30,587 nucleotides of DNA from a virus. The stretch covers positions 1 through 30,587 of IMG/VR virus record IMGVR_UViG_3300045581_000797; one strand, written 5' to 3'. Below, one piece after another: positions 1 through 7,411 of this stretch. Position 1 is the first letter of the stretch. Each line of letters begins with the position of its first letter. Under the pieces are notes generated by a model that saw only the letters and a list, made by a program, of their open reading frames with translations, was not told the DNA's origin and made no database searches. A program made the translations under genes and the position numbers.

Positions 1-2388
1 GCCAGCAAGGATGGACCAGGACTCCTGAAGTTTCTTCTGCTCAGTATTCAGTGCGCCAAGTTCCTTCGCCGCCCCAGGGCCGAGACGCTTTTCGACCTCG
101 CGCAAGACGAGCGTTTGCGCATCGTATGCACGACCAACAGATTGCAGTTGCTGGACCTGGAACTTAATGCTATCGCCGACGTTAAACCCGTTCTTTTCGA
201 GTGCCTGGATGGCATCGTTGGGCGCTTTGAGCGAAGAAGCAAGTTCCTTGAGGTTGTTCGAGAAAGTGTCGAACTGCATCCCAATAGCGGAGCCCACCAG
301 GCCGCCGGCAAAACCGGCACCAGGGCCGAGCAGTGAGGCGGCGCCGCCAATAGCACCACCGATGGACGTTGCGGGCCCCTGCCCAAAGAGCAATGGGAAG
401 GCGCCACCGATGAGCGCTTCCGATGCTACGCCCCGAATTGCTCCAGAGCGTGCGCTGCGAAGACCGCGCAAGGCCCCGCGTCGCTGCGTAATAGGCAGCC
501 CCCCGTATAGCTCTTGCAGTCGACCGTAATTTCTGAAAATATCGATAGGCGCTCTCGATTCCTCCAGCGCCTGGATTTGATCGGCAAGCCGTCTTTGTCC
601 AATCGCAAAATCGGCGCGACGCTGACGCGTTATCCCGGATCGCGTTCCCCGAACCTGATCCGAAGTAAGAACCTGCGTCGCGCCGGCCTCAACGTAGGCC
701 CGCCTGGCCGACTGAATTGCTTGCGCCGTTCTCGCTATGTCAGCATTGAGAGATCGCTGGGCTTGTTCGCCGTCCACGACAGCCCTTGCATAGCCATCCA
801 GCACATCCGCAAACCGACCACGCCTTCTCGCGTCAACCGATGTCAGCGCAAGTCCTTCGTACAGGGTGGAGGAAGCAAACCGGGAATCGCTTACAGTCGC
901 GCTGTCCTGGCGGCGCCAGCGAGGAATGCCACCGGAAGCACCACCGCCACCACCACCGGAAGCACCGCCGCCGCCACCACCGCCACCACCGGAAGCACCG
1001 CCGCCGCCGGAAACAGACCGAGATATGCTCTGCATCGCGGAGACAGTTATATCCCGCACGCTGACCGGGAGTATCCGGTTGTAACCGCTTGCCGGCACCG
1101 GAGCGGCGCTTGTCCCCGAGAGCGCTATCGCACCACCCGCTCTGGCAGGTGGAAGCATCCTTTGGCCGCGCTGCGAGCGTGGCGTGTTCATCCATGGCTC
1201 CCAGGCCATGATCTCCTGCAGCGCGTAAGGCTTTGCCCCCGCCCCCGTCCACGGGCTGCCAGGATTCAAGGACTTAAAGTAACTACCAAATAGTCTCCTG
1301 ATCTCATCAAAAAGCCTGTCCTTGCCCTGGGGGATCAAAGAGGGCCACAAGTAGCTGGATGCTTGCTGGCTTGCCAGCCCAGCGAGATCGGTCGTTATCA
1401 TTCTGCTTGGCAGCATTCGCAACATCCGCCCGGCGTCTTCCGGGCGAGTCGTCTGCTCCGCCATTCTCGACAGCAGTTCGTCAAGGCCAGAGACCGCCCT
1501 CGTCCTTGGCCGCATGTTGCGCGGCATTCTAAGGGAAAGCCTTAGATCCTCGATTCGGCTTGTGATGCTTTCAATCACACTTTCGTCAACGGTGCGAAGC
1601 AGTCGCTCGACCTCGGCTCTCAGCTCCTGCGGCGAAGCGCCCGCCGGGACGGCGCCCCCAAGGGCCTGCAGGTAGCGCTGGGACAGTGCCTGGTTGATCC
1701 CGCCGGGCGACTGCGGGCGCTGCACGCGCTGTCTGAAGCGATCGATCAGCCCCTCTCTGGCCACGCTCGAACGAGCCCCAGCAACGGCATCGCTGTAGAG
1801 CCTGCCCGTCAAGCCGCTGGCCATCGCCTCGCCGGCCCTGCGAGCTATGTCCTCCGGCGAGGCTCCGCCCGGCCCTGCGGGGCCCCTGGGTGGTGCCGGA
1901 GGGCCCGGAGGGCGCCCGCCCGACCTGCCCCCGCTCGGGGGATTGCTGTATTTATACTCTACGTTAATCACGTATTTTTTTCTAGTAATTCCTTCCAGCT
2001 CTTCCCTGAGTTTCTCCGCTTGATTCCTTGCTGTCTTAACAGAAGTATCGGTGACATTCAATCGCCAATTTCTACGCTGAAACTGACGACTTACTAGGTC
2101 AAGCTCCTTGTTGAGTGATTGCCTGTCCAGCCTTGCGTTAAACCTGATCGTTGCAGCTTCTCCCCCTATCCTTGAGACAGCAGAAGCCAAGCTGGCCGCC
2201 CGCGTTTCAATCGCGGACATTTGACTTGCGAGTTTATTTAGGGCTTCCGCTCCCGTGGTCCGAATCTTTATCTTTGTGCCGGAAAGGCGATCGGCATTGT
2301 TAGCCGCATTCTGGAGAGATCCGTCAAGCGTTTGCAGCTTGTCAAGGCCCTGGAATCCAAGGCGAATCTGAGCCTGATAATCAGCCAC
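1..2388 (-). CDS. Tail tape measure protein, 3' part missing
   Basis: Partial gene running off the left edge; 796 residues are visible with no stop in frame. In siphoviruses this protein sets tail length and is threaded through the tail tube. It is long, alpha-helical in the first 150 residues, and its visible end has the sort of helix typical of tape measures (LGPGAAKELGALNTEQKKLQ). A Gly/Ala/Ser-only linker lies at about residues 458-486 (nucleotides 930-1015), and a Pro/Gly-rich stretch at about residues 150-175. I chose the GTG at 2388 (MADYQAQIRLGFQGLDKLQ) because AGGGAGGGG precedes it by about 2 bp and it follows the chaperone stop. Its place directly after the chaperone pair is the standard siphovirus order. 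The call rests on length, context and composition rather than on one motif. Confidence 0.85.
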   Translation of the reverse strand, partial: MADYQAQIRLGFQGLDKLQTLDGSLQNAANNADRLSGTKIKIRTTGAEALNKLASQMSAIETRAASLASAVSRIGGEAATIRFNARLDRQSLNKELDLVSRQFQRRNWRLNVTDTSVKTARNQAEKLREELEGITRKKYVINVEYKYSNPPSGGRSGGRPPGPPAPPRGPAGPGGASPEDIARRAGEAMASGLTGRLYSDAVAGARSSVAREGLIDRFRQRVQRPQSPGGINQALSQRYLQALGGAVPAGASPQELRAEVERLLRTVDESVIESITSRIEDLRLSLRMPRNMRPRTRAVSGLDELLSRMAEQTTRPEDAGRMLRMLPSRMITTDLAGLASQQASSYLWPSLIPQGKDRLFDEIRRLFGSYFKSLNPGSPWTGAGAKPYALQEIMAWEPWMNTPRSQRGQRMLPPARAGGAIALSGTSAAPVPASGYNRILPVSVRDITVSAMQSISRSVSGGGGASGGGGGGGGGASGGGGGGASGGIPRWRRQDSATVSDSRFASSTLYEGLALTSVDARRRGRFADVLDGYARAVVDGEQAQRSLNADIARTAQAIQSARRAYVEAGATQVLTSDQVRGTRSGITRQRRADFAIGQRRLADQIQALEESRAPIDIFRNYGRLQELYGGLPITQRRGALRGLRSARSGAIRGVASEALIGGAFPLLFGQGPATSIGGAIGGAASLLGPGAGFAGGLVGSAIGMQFDTFSNNLKELASSLKAPNDAIQALEKNGFNVGDSIKFQVQQLQSVGRAYDAQTLVLREVEKRLGPGAAKELGALNTEQKKLQESWSILAG

Positions 2389-2415
2389 GCCCCTCCCTGA
2401 TGCCGGTGCCCCACC

Positions 2416-2652
2416 TTAGCGCCTCCTGGATCGGCGGGCAGAAGGGGCTGAGGCGGGGTCGGGCATTTCGTCGGCGCGGATGTCGAAGTACGCCGCGAGC
2501 ATGATGATGTCGTCCCTGGTCGCATTGCGCCGAAGCTGGGATGGGGTCATCCCCAGCTCCTTGCACAACGCCAGACGCACTATCAAATTGGGATCACTCT
2601 TGATCGCCTCCTTGATCGCTTTTGGGATCGGCGCTGGCCAGGTCCCCTCCAT
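2416..2652 (-). CDS. Tail assembly chaperone, frameshift-extension (T) part
   Basis: A 78-residue frame (MEGTWPAPIPKAIKEAIKSD at its start) that overlaps the end of the preceding gene by 59 bp in the +1 frame. It lies between the major tail protein and the tape measure. That is where siphoviruses encode a G/GT-like chaperone pair, the second frame normally being reached by ribosomal frameshifting. The ATG at 2652 has no Shine-Dalgarno sequence, so the frame is more likely read as a fusion. A CCC-AAA-A run at 2626-2620 would allow a +1 slip, joining ...LASADP to KAIKEAIKSD, for a fusion of about 189 residues. The frame could instead be translated by re-initiation at its own ATG. I see no catalytic motif. 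Confidence 0.7.
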   Translation of the reverse strand: MEGTWPAPIPKAIKEAIKSDPNLIVRLALCKELGMTPSQLRRNATRDDIIMLAAYFDIRADEMPDPASAPSARRSRRR

Positions 2653-2986
2653 TTAACAGCAGAGCTTCCATCATCTTCGTCAGATCGGCTTTGGCGCATT
2701 CCTGACGCAGTTCGCCGAGATCGCCAGGGGCGAACATCTGACTGCCATCCTTGTTCTGGGCCTTGTTAATAAGCACCCTGAAGCCATAGGCATTGTTGCG
2801 CCTGTCGTTCTCGACAGCTTCACGAATCTTGTCGTCTTCAGCCTCGGTCAGTGGCTCGAAGTACATCTCGATCACCTCTCCTGTGCTCAGCACGATGTCG
2901 GCCCGGCGGCGCTGGCGCGTGCGCTTGAGCAGCTCCTTGACGTTGTTCTTGGCCATGAAGGGAAACTGGCGTAACTCGGGAATCAT
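2594..2986 (-). CDS. Tail assembly chaperone (G part)
   Basis: A 130-residue charged protein that in tailed phages binds the tape measure and helps tail tube assembly without staying in the virion. The N-terminal part is basic (KELLKRTRQRRR), followed by an acidic helix (EPLTEAEDDKIREAVEND). I recognise it from position and character: it directly follows the major tail protein and is overlapped by a second frame, as in lambda G/T. Neither start candidate has a good ribosome binding site. An internal ATG at 2956 (MAKNNVKELL) is at least as likely as the one at 2986. The last residues, KSDQGGDQE, would be replaced in the frameshifted product. Confidence 0.72.
   Translation of the reverse strand: MIPELRQFPFMAKNNVKELLKRTRQRRRADIVLSTGEVIEMYFEPLTEAEDDKIREAVENDRRNNAYGFRVLINKAQNKDGSQMFAPGDLGELRQECAKADLTKMMEALLLNGGDLASADPKSDQGGDQE
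2620..2626 (-). other. Candidate +1 (or -2) ribosomal frameshift site
   Basis: On the minus strand the chaperone frame reads GAT CCC AAA AGC. After a +1 slip of the CCC tRNA onto CCA the next codons are AAA GCG ATC AAG, which continue in the overlapping frame. The frame relation (2986 versus 2652 modulo 3) is +1, so the common -1 heptamer mechanism of lambda does not fit. Phages with +1 (SPP1-type) or -2 (Mu-type) shifts are known. The slip site itself is an inference. Confidence 0.45.
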
Positions 2987-3049
2987 AGCACCGAATCAGC
3001 GCATGAAAAAGCGGGGCCGAAGCCCCGCCGTGTCACTGCCCCGTGGTTG

Positions 3050-3856
3050 TCAGAAGTCCAGGCCGAACAGGTGGATGGGGGTGTCGCTGATCCTGAAGTT
3101 GATCGAGACCTCGGAGGGGGAGTCCTCGTTGTTGATGCCGCCGCTGAAGCCAAGCAGCGACACGGGGAACTCGGCGCGAAGAGATTTCGCGTTGTCCACG
3201 GTGCCGCCACTGCCGGACACGGCGCTGAAGTAGGCGGTCAGGATCGCGCCCGACTGATCGTTGAACAGCGATCCCTGGATCAGCCGGACATTGAAGGACG
3301 CAAGATCCTCAGTGAGCCGCAGGGTCAGCGTGCCACTACCATCCGCAAAGCCAGGCTGAGCGCGACGAAAGGCCGCCAACTTGCGCCCGCCAGGGGTTGC
3401 CGATGGCTTGCAGGGAATGGACGTGATGTCCACCTCCCCACGAGTCAGCTCCAGCGTCACGCTGGGCACCTCGCACAAAGCGGCGCCAGAGGCGTACTCC
3501 ATCTTGATGTGGTTGCCGGCTCCAGGGGTATCGGCCGTGCCACTGCCGCCGTTTGCGGTAAAACTGATAGCCGAGCCACCCTTGGTGGCGGAAACCGATA
3601 CGGCGGAAGTGTTGCGCTGCTTGATGTAGTAAGTGGTTCCCGGAGTCAACGTGGAGACCAGATTAGCGGTGCCAACTTCCGTGAAGGTCACGGGATCATC
3701 GACCCGGAAGTCGGAGTTCTCGGGAACGGTAATCAAAGAGCCGGCCGGGAAGTCAGTCCAATCCAGCAGACATGCCTGAGTACCAGGCGGCTTCATCGAA
3801 ATCATGCCGTCCTGACCAGTCAGGACGTAGGTTTGACCGCAGGTCGAAACGGGCAT
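3050..3856 (-). CDS. Major tail tube protein
   Basis: A 268-residue, beta-rich, Gly/Ser/Thr-rich protein with low Lys content, starting MPVSTCGQTYVLTGQDG. It would polymerise into the tail tube. Sequence support: short alternating hydrophobic strands, a middle segment rich in TAN-GGSGTAD-type loops that could be an inserted Ig-like domain, and a C-terminus VSINFRISDTPIHLFGLDF. Context is strong: tail terminator upstream and chaperone pair plus tape measure downstream. A possible promoter (TAGACT on the minus strand at 3905-3900) lies 44 bp before the ATG, which would fit high expression. No classical Shine-Dalgarno is visible. The fold is inferred from context and composition. Confidence 0.8.
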   Translation of the reverse strand: MPVSTCGQTYVLTGQDGMISMKPPGTQACLLDWTDFPAGSLITVPENSDFRVDDPVTFTEVGTANLVSTLTPGTTYYIKQRNTSAVSVSATKGGSAISFTANGGSGTADTPGAGNHIKMEYASGAALCEVPSVTLELTRGEVDITSIPCKPSATPGGRKLAAFRRAQPGFADGSGTLTLRLTEDLASFNVRLIQGSLFNDQSGAILTAYFSAVSGSGGTVDNAKSLRAEFPVSLLGFSGGINNEDSPSEVSINFRISDTPIHLFGLDF

Positions 3857-3902
3857 CGGACGTTCCGGCCCGTGGCCGGCGTAGAGAGCGTCAGGGCACA
3901 GT

Positions 3903-4361
3903 CTACGGTACGGGCGCGTGAGGCGCTATCACAGGCCGGCAGCGGGCGCGGATCGGGAACGAGAACCGGGTGAAGTGGTGGGGGCGCGGCGTGAGCTGGT
4001 CCTGGGTCGGCCCTGAGACCGCGCCGACGCGGGCGATGATCTCCTGGGTGTCCGTGGCCGGGAGGTCGTTCAGGGCAGTCAGGGCGCTCATGGCGGGGGC
4101 GGCAATCTGCATCCCACGACCGGGACCGATACCCTTGCGCGTGTATATCTCGCACACCAGCGAACCGCGAATATGCCACTGAGAGCGATAGCCAACTACG
4201 GGCGCTTGCACTTCCCCGAAGTTGATCCTGACCAGGCAGTATTCATCCAAGACATCAAAATCGACGGCGGCCTGATTCTCGACAAACACCGGCACGGGAG
4301 CCATGGCATCAATGACAATGCGCTCATAGACGCCACGAACAGGTTGCAGATCGAAGCTCAT
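3903..4361 (-). CDS. Probable tail terminator protein
   Basis: A 152-residue protein starting MSFDLQPVRGVYERIVIDAM. The pattern of an N-terminal helix, then a segment like VPVFVENQAAVDFDVLDEYCLVRI, then a central strand (GSLVCEIYTRKGIGPGRG), resembles the gpU / DUF4128 group of small phage proteins that cap the tail tube and fix its final length. Its ATG overlaps the stop of the upstream gene (ATGA at 4361-4358), so it is translationally coupled. It sits between the tail-completion protein and the major tail protein, where a terminator is expected. The basic, Pro-rich C-terminus (PIRARCRPVIAPHAPVP) is unusual. Confidence 0.6.
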   Translation of the reverse strand: MSFDLQPVRGVYERIVIDAMAPVPVFVENQAAVDFDVLDEYCLVRINFGEVQAPVVGYRSQWHIRGSLVCEIYTRKGIGPGRGMQIAAPAMSALTALNDLPATDTQEIIARVGAVSGPTQDQLTPRPHHFTRFSFPIRARCRPVIAPHAPVP

Positions 4362-4897
4362 CGCCGGCCTGGTTTGGTAACTGGGTTGATGAACCCAGTT
4401 TTAGCACCCTGCTTGAACGCCTTGTCGAACGCCCCGCCCTCCATGTAGGTCGAGTACCAGTCAAGCTGGGCAGTGGAGATCGCCTTACCCTTGCCAGGCT
4501 TGATGTCACCCCTGATGCCACTTTGCCGCTGGCCGATGGCCACGGGTGTTTTGTTTGGGGGCTCCTCCTGCCGCTCGAACCTGCCAGGGATCAAGTCCAT
4601 AGCTTCCTGTGCATAAGGCGATGTATTGCCGATCAAGATAGCAGGAGCGCCACGCTTGAGCTGCTGATCCGTGAAGCGAGGCACCCCGACACTAGCGAAA
4701 ACTTTATTGCTTCTGCCCTCAACTTGCGAGTACCAACGCCGCTTAAAGTCGCCGCTGTAGTCGGGGCCGATCTCTTGCAGGTCGGAAATAACTTGTCGCG
4801 TGGCTTCGCGCAGTGCTTCACCTGCCGCCTTGCGCAGATCGGGCGCCAGATTGCGCAGGTCGTTCTTAAACCCCCTGGCCGGTGGTCGGCGTGCCAT
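4358..4897 (-). CDS. Tail completion / HK97 gp10-like minor protein
   Basis: A 179-residue basic protein starting MARRPPARGFKNDLRNL. An N-terminal amphipathic helix (LRKAAGEALREATRQVISDL) is followed by IGPDYSGDFKRRWYS and a C-terminal YMEGGAFDKAF segment. This matches the usual layout of HK97 gp10-family proteins at the head-tail interface, which have an N-terminal helix and a small beta core. The ATG overlaps the upstream stop by 1 base (TAATG). Both neighbours are connector genes. Family assignment is from pattern and position, and the exact structural role is inferred. Confidence 0.6.
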   Translation of the reverse strand: MARRPPARGFKNDLRNLAPDLRKAAGEALREATRQVISDLQEIGPDYSGDFKRRWYSQVEGRSNKVFASVGVPRFTDQQLKRGAPAILIGNTSPYAQEAMDLIPGRFERQEEPPNKTPVAIGQRQSGIRGDIKPGKGKAISTAQLDWYSTYMEGGAFDKAFKQGAKTGFINPVTKPGRR

Positions 4898-5379
4898 TAC
4901 TCCGCCCTCGCTATGATCTTACTGGCGTACATATTGAAGCTCGTAATAGAACCCCCGGATCCTTTCACGGCAAGCGGAATACCGCTACGGGTTGTAAGAA
5001 CCCATCCGCTTTTTGTCGTAAGCAAGGTGGCGCCACCCGAGCTGCCCATGCCACTGCCGTAGCTCGGGCTTACCTCCGTGATCTTCCATTTCCGCCCCAG
5101 ATACTGAAGTCGATCCTTTGTCGTGACAGGCCATGGGACGGTTGCATGATCGATCCATGCAGTCAGCTCGTGTTCCTGTTGAGTCCCGTCCCTCTCGACT
5201 TGAGACGTTCTGACCACGGCACCGGCAGCAGCGATGGTGGTCTCGGTGACGGGGATCGTGCCGGTCGTCTCGTCGTAGGCTCCCGTTGAGACCCGGATGT
5301 AGGTCAGGTCGGTTGTGCGCCAGGCATCGACGAGATCCTTGGCAAGAGGGCCGGCCCAGGCGTCCTGTGGAGCGCTCAT
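4897..5379 (-). CDS. Head-tail joining protein (stopper/closure-like)
   Basis: A 160-residue protein starting MSAPQDAWAGPLAKDLVDAW. The core (TYIRVSTGAYDETTGTIPVT, then VERDGT and TTKDRLQYLGRKWKITEV) has the small beta-barrel pattern of SPP1 gp16 / HK97 gp9-like stoppers. In those, a phrase such as DRLQYLGRKWKI marks the last strands. The stop of the previous gene (TAG at 5382-5380) abuts the ATG, and GAGGG precedes it as ribosome binding site. It follows the adaptor gene and precedes the gp10-like gene, the canonical order. A Gly/Ser-rich stretch (SYGSGMGSSGGA) lies near residues 105-117. Confidence 0.65.
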   Translation of the reverse strand: MSAPQDAWAGPLAKDLVDAWRTTDLTYIRVSTGAYDETTGTIPVTETTIAAAGAVVRTSQVERDGTQQEHELTAWIDHATVPWPVTTKDRLQYLGRKWKITEVSPSYGSGMGSSGGATLLTTKSGWVLTTRSGIPLAVKGSGGSITSFNMYASKIIARAE

Positions 5380-5943
5380 CTACCCTCGAAGCAGCGGGAC
5401 CATCTGGCCGCCCTTGTGGGCGATCCAGCAGCCGATCAGATCGAGCAGCCACGGGTAGAGCCGGAGCACGGTCGGCGAGTATCGCCCCACCCGGCCATCG
5501 TTCGGGAGCACGGTGGGCCCGCGCAGCTCGGCCGGCGAAAAGAACTCGCGCTCCAGCCCATCCAGGTTTTCGCGCTTCACCACACGCGCCGGGAGCTGGT
5601 TGGGGGCACCGATGACCGCCGTGGCGTCGCCGAACAGCACCAGGGCCAGCTCAGAGGCCGCAGCGGTGTAGCTGGGGATCAGCTCGCGCCCGCAGCAGCT
5701 CGCCTCGTCCGTGCACCACCGGAGGGTGCGCAGGGCATCCTGGGCGGACTGGAGGGCCTGGGTCTTCTGGGCCTGGGTCAGCGCTCCCCAGGCGGTCGCC
5801 TTGAGGGTGGCCGCCATGTAGGCGTCGGCCTCTGCCACGCCGATCAGGGCGGGCGGCGTGCAGTTGCAGGTCGCCTCGCCGGTGATGGCGGGGTAGGGGT
5901 AGGGCTCCGCCAGGCGGTGCCACGGCGACCAGTAGCCGTTCAC
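5380..5943 (-). CDS. Head-tail adaptor (DnaT-like connector)
   Basis: A 187-residue helical protein. The segment GVAEADAYMAATLKATAWGA followed by LTQAQKTQALQSAQDALRTL closely matches the phage head-tail connector family annotated as putative DnaT-like domain. Its members have the phrase EADAYxAArl...aW...t...k..AL..A. It would bind beneath the portal and bridge to the stopper. The start is GTG at 5943 within TGATGTGAAC, overlapping the stop region of the upstream gene by coupling. An N-terminal CNC and internal WCTDEASCCG give clustered cysteines, which is unusual for this family. Confidence 0.68.
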   Translation of the reverse strand: MNGYWSPWHRLAEPYPYPAITGEATCNCTPPALIGVAEADAYMAATLKATAWGALTQAQKTQALQSAQDALRTLRWCTDEASCCGRELIPSYTAAASELALVLFGDATAVIGAPNQLPARVVKRENLDGLEREFFSPAELRGPTVLPNDGRVGRYSPTVLRLYPWLLDLIGCWIAHKGGQMVPLLRG

Positions 5944-5944
5944 A

Positions 5945-6154
5945 TCAGACCCCGATCACTTTCCAGCCGGTACCATTCCACAGCACGAGGGCCTTGGCAG
6001 AGCCGCCACCAGCAGGGGCTGAACCGACAGCGGGAGCGGTGGCATCAGTGACCATGCGCAAGGCGTAGGCCCAGCCTTTGGCGGCCAGGGTGGTCGAGGA
6101 GGGCAGGTTGGCGACGGTGACGCCGCTCTTGAAGTTCAGGTTGTGGAAGTCCAT
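5945..6154 (-). CDS. Small head fibre / decoration-like protein
   Basis: A 69-residue protein starting MDFHNLNFKSGVTVANLPSS. The pattern VANLPS...GWAYALRMVTDATAPAVGS...GGGSAKALVLWNGTGWKVIG is the short beta-repeat module seen at the ends of many phage fibres and capsid fibre proteins, whose last strand commonly reads nGTgWkv. I chose the ATG at 6154 over an upstream frame extension to 6262. The extension would run through the terminator hairpin and a promoter-like TATGCT (6186-6181) lies just before 6154. It sits between the capsid gene and the adaptor, suggesting decoration of the capsid, though it could also be a tail-associated piece. Confidence 0.6.
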   Translation of the reverse strand: MDFHNLNFKSGVTVANLPSSTTLAAKGWAYALRMVTDATAPAVGSAPAGGGSAKALVLWNGTGWKVIGV

Positions 6155-6180
6155 TCTCGGCGCAACGGGGCTCGATCCCC

Positions 6181-6190
6181 AGCATAGCCC
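6181..6190 (-). promoter_or_regulatory. Extended -10 promoter for the fibre/adaptor genes
   Basis: Minus-strand GGGCTATGCTGG with the -10 hexamer TATGCT at 6186-6181. Transcription would start near 6174, 20 bp before the ATG at 6154. It lies just downstream of the capsid terminator, so it can restart transcription of the connector and tail operon. Same core as the sites at 12292 and 13601. Confidence 0.5.
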
Positions 6191-6203
6191 AGACCGGCCC
6201 ATG

Positions 6204-6226
6204 AAAAAGGGGGGCTCGCGCCCCCC
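6204..6226 (-). terminator. Intrinsic terminator after the capsid gene
   Basis: Minus-strand hairpin with six G, loop CGCGAG, six C, followed by TTTTT (read from 6226 to 6204). It directly follows the major capsid gene (stop at 6287) and would attenuate read-through into the connector and tail genes, allowing capsid to be made in excess. Confidence 0.85.
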
Positions 6227-6260
6227 TCGCTCCTCCTTCTGACCAGGATCGGTCAATCGC

Positions 6261-6270
6261 ACTATAGCAG
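6261..6270 (-). promoter_or_regulatory. Promoter-like site just before the capsid terminator
   Basis: Minus-strand CTGCTATAGTG with TATAGT at 6266-6261. It shares the 11-base core CCACTGCTATA with the site at 13514-13519. Transcription from it would begin near 6254 and meet the terminator at 6204-6226, giving an RNA of about 50 nt or limited read-through. Confidence 0.35.
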
Positions 6271-6286
6271 TGGATCGCCCGTTCGA

Positions 6287-7339
6287 TCAGATGGTTCCGC
6301 CATAGGGGCTATTCACCACCAGGCGCACTGCCGGGATCAAACGGGGATCCTGATATGCCAGCGAGAAGTTCGAGCCCGTCGCAATTTGCGCGTTGGTGGG
6401 GTTGTCGAAGTTGGCATTCCAGGAGGTGCCGGGAACGTGCTGAACGTGGTGATAGTCCACCACGATGCCATCTTGCTTGGATGGGACGTTCCGCGTAGTC
6501 TCGATCTCCATGGGGATCTGATCGCCCTCGCGTACCACGCCAGGCCCGCACAGATAGCAGACAAACTGCCGCTGTTGACCAGACGTGCCGATAATAGGAA
6601 GCTGGTCATCGACGATGATGTTCAGGTTGTAGGCGCTCCCGATCATCATTCGCGTGTTCACGCCACGACGGTCACCGTCATAGGTCAGCATCCCAAGTTG
6701 CTCCAAGTAGGCAGAGACAGCGGAAGGGACAAAGGCCGTGGTGATGTCAGCCTGGCGTTCGCCCAGCTTGTATCTGGCCTCAATCACATTCTCGGCGGTG
6801 AACCAGTTGGAGATCGTCGAGCCGGTTGTGACCGACTTGTTGAGACTGTTGGTGGCATTCAAGGGGCCGCCAGTGCCAAGCAAGCCCTCCATGTGGGCAA
6901 TGAACTTGGCAGTTCGCAGCTTGTCCATTGCCGGCGCCAGTTGCCGAGCGAGCACGCCGAGCGGGTCTTCGCCAATGGCGAGCTTGGCCAGCTTATCCAC
7001 GGCCCATGCGAAGCCTCGGTGGGTGATCGTGGCGTACTGCGTGGAGGCGGTGACCTTCTGGAACGTGAAATGCCCCTCGCCAGACTGACCCCAGTTGCTA
7101 CTAGAGGCCATGATCTCCTCAACGGGGTCGAGGGGGCGGAAGAAGGGCGCCTCGATCCGGGTGCCGGTTGTGGAGGAGAGAAGTTCATCGCTCCGCATTG
7201 CGACCCCGGAGCGAATCATACGGGATTGCAGGAAGATTTCTTCCTGCAGGTAGGCACGGAACTCGCCAGAGGTAGCGAGCCGCGTCAGGCTCGTTACATC
7301 ACCGGCAAAGGTCCCGCCCAGGTTGCCAAGGTAGGCCAC
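6287..7339 (-). CDS. Major capsid protein
   Basis: A 350-residue protein starting with GTG (MAYLGNLGGTFAGDVTSLTR). Several phrases fit a phage coat protein: FLQSRMIRSGVAMRSDELL near the N-terminus, a middle DKLRTAKFIAHMEGLLG, then TAFVPSAVSAYLEQLGML, and a last strand AYQDPRLIPAVRLVVNSP. The length is right for an HK97-fold subunit with a separate scaffold. It follows a coiled-coil scaffold gene and is followed by a strong terminator, both typical of capsid operons. No protease signature or obvious N-terminal delta domain is visible. The start lacks a Shine-Dalgarno sequence and no other start fits better. Confidence 0.85.
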   Translation of the reverse strand: MAYLGNLGGTFAGDVTSLTRLATSGEFRAYLQEEIFLQSRMIRSGVAMRSDELLSSTTGTRIEAPFFRPLDPVEEIMASSSNWGQSGEGHFTFQKVTASTQYATITHRGFAWAVDKLAKLAIGEDPLGVLARQLAPAMDKLRTAKFIAHMEGLLGTGGPLNATNSLNKSVTTGSTISNWFTAENVIEARYKLGERQADITTAFVPSAVSAYLEQLGMLTYDGDRRGVNTRMMIGSAYNLNIIVDDQLPIIGTSGQQRQFVCYLCGPGVVREGDQIPMEIETTRNVPSKQDGIVVDYHHVQHVPGTSWNANFDNPTNAQIATGSNFSLAYQDPRLIPAVRLVVNSPYGGTI

Positions 7340-7411
7340 TGGAGAAAAAGCATGGTGTACGGGAACACAACCGCGCAGCAGTAGTGCTTTTGCTCAGGGC
7401 CTGGCGCAACC

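Noticed and set aside
3047-3973. Plus-strand frame of 308 residues opposite the major tail gene
   Set aside because: Shadow frame; the tail protein reading fits position and structure.
6386-7384. Plus-strand frame of 332 residues opposite the capsid gene
   Set aside because: Antisense of a clear capsid protein; composition is Gly/Arg/His-rich without any domain.
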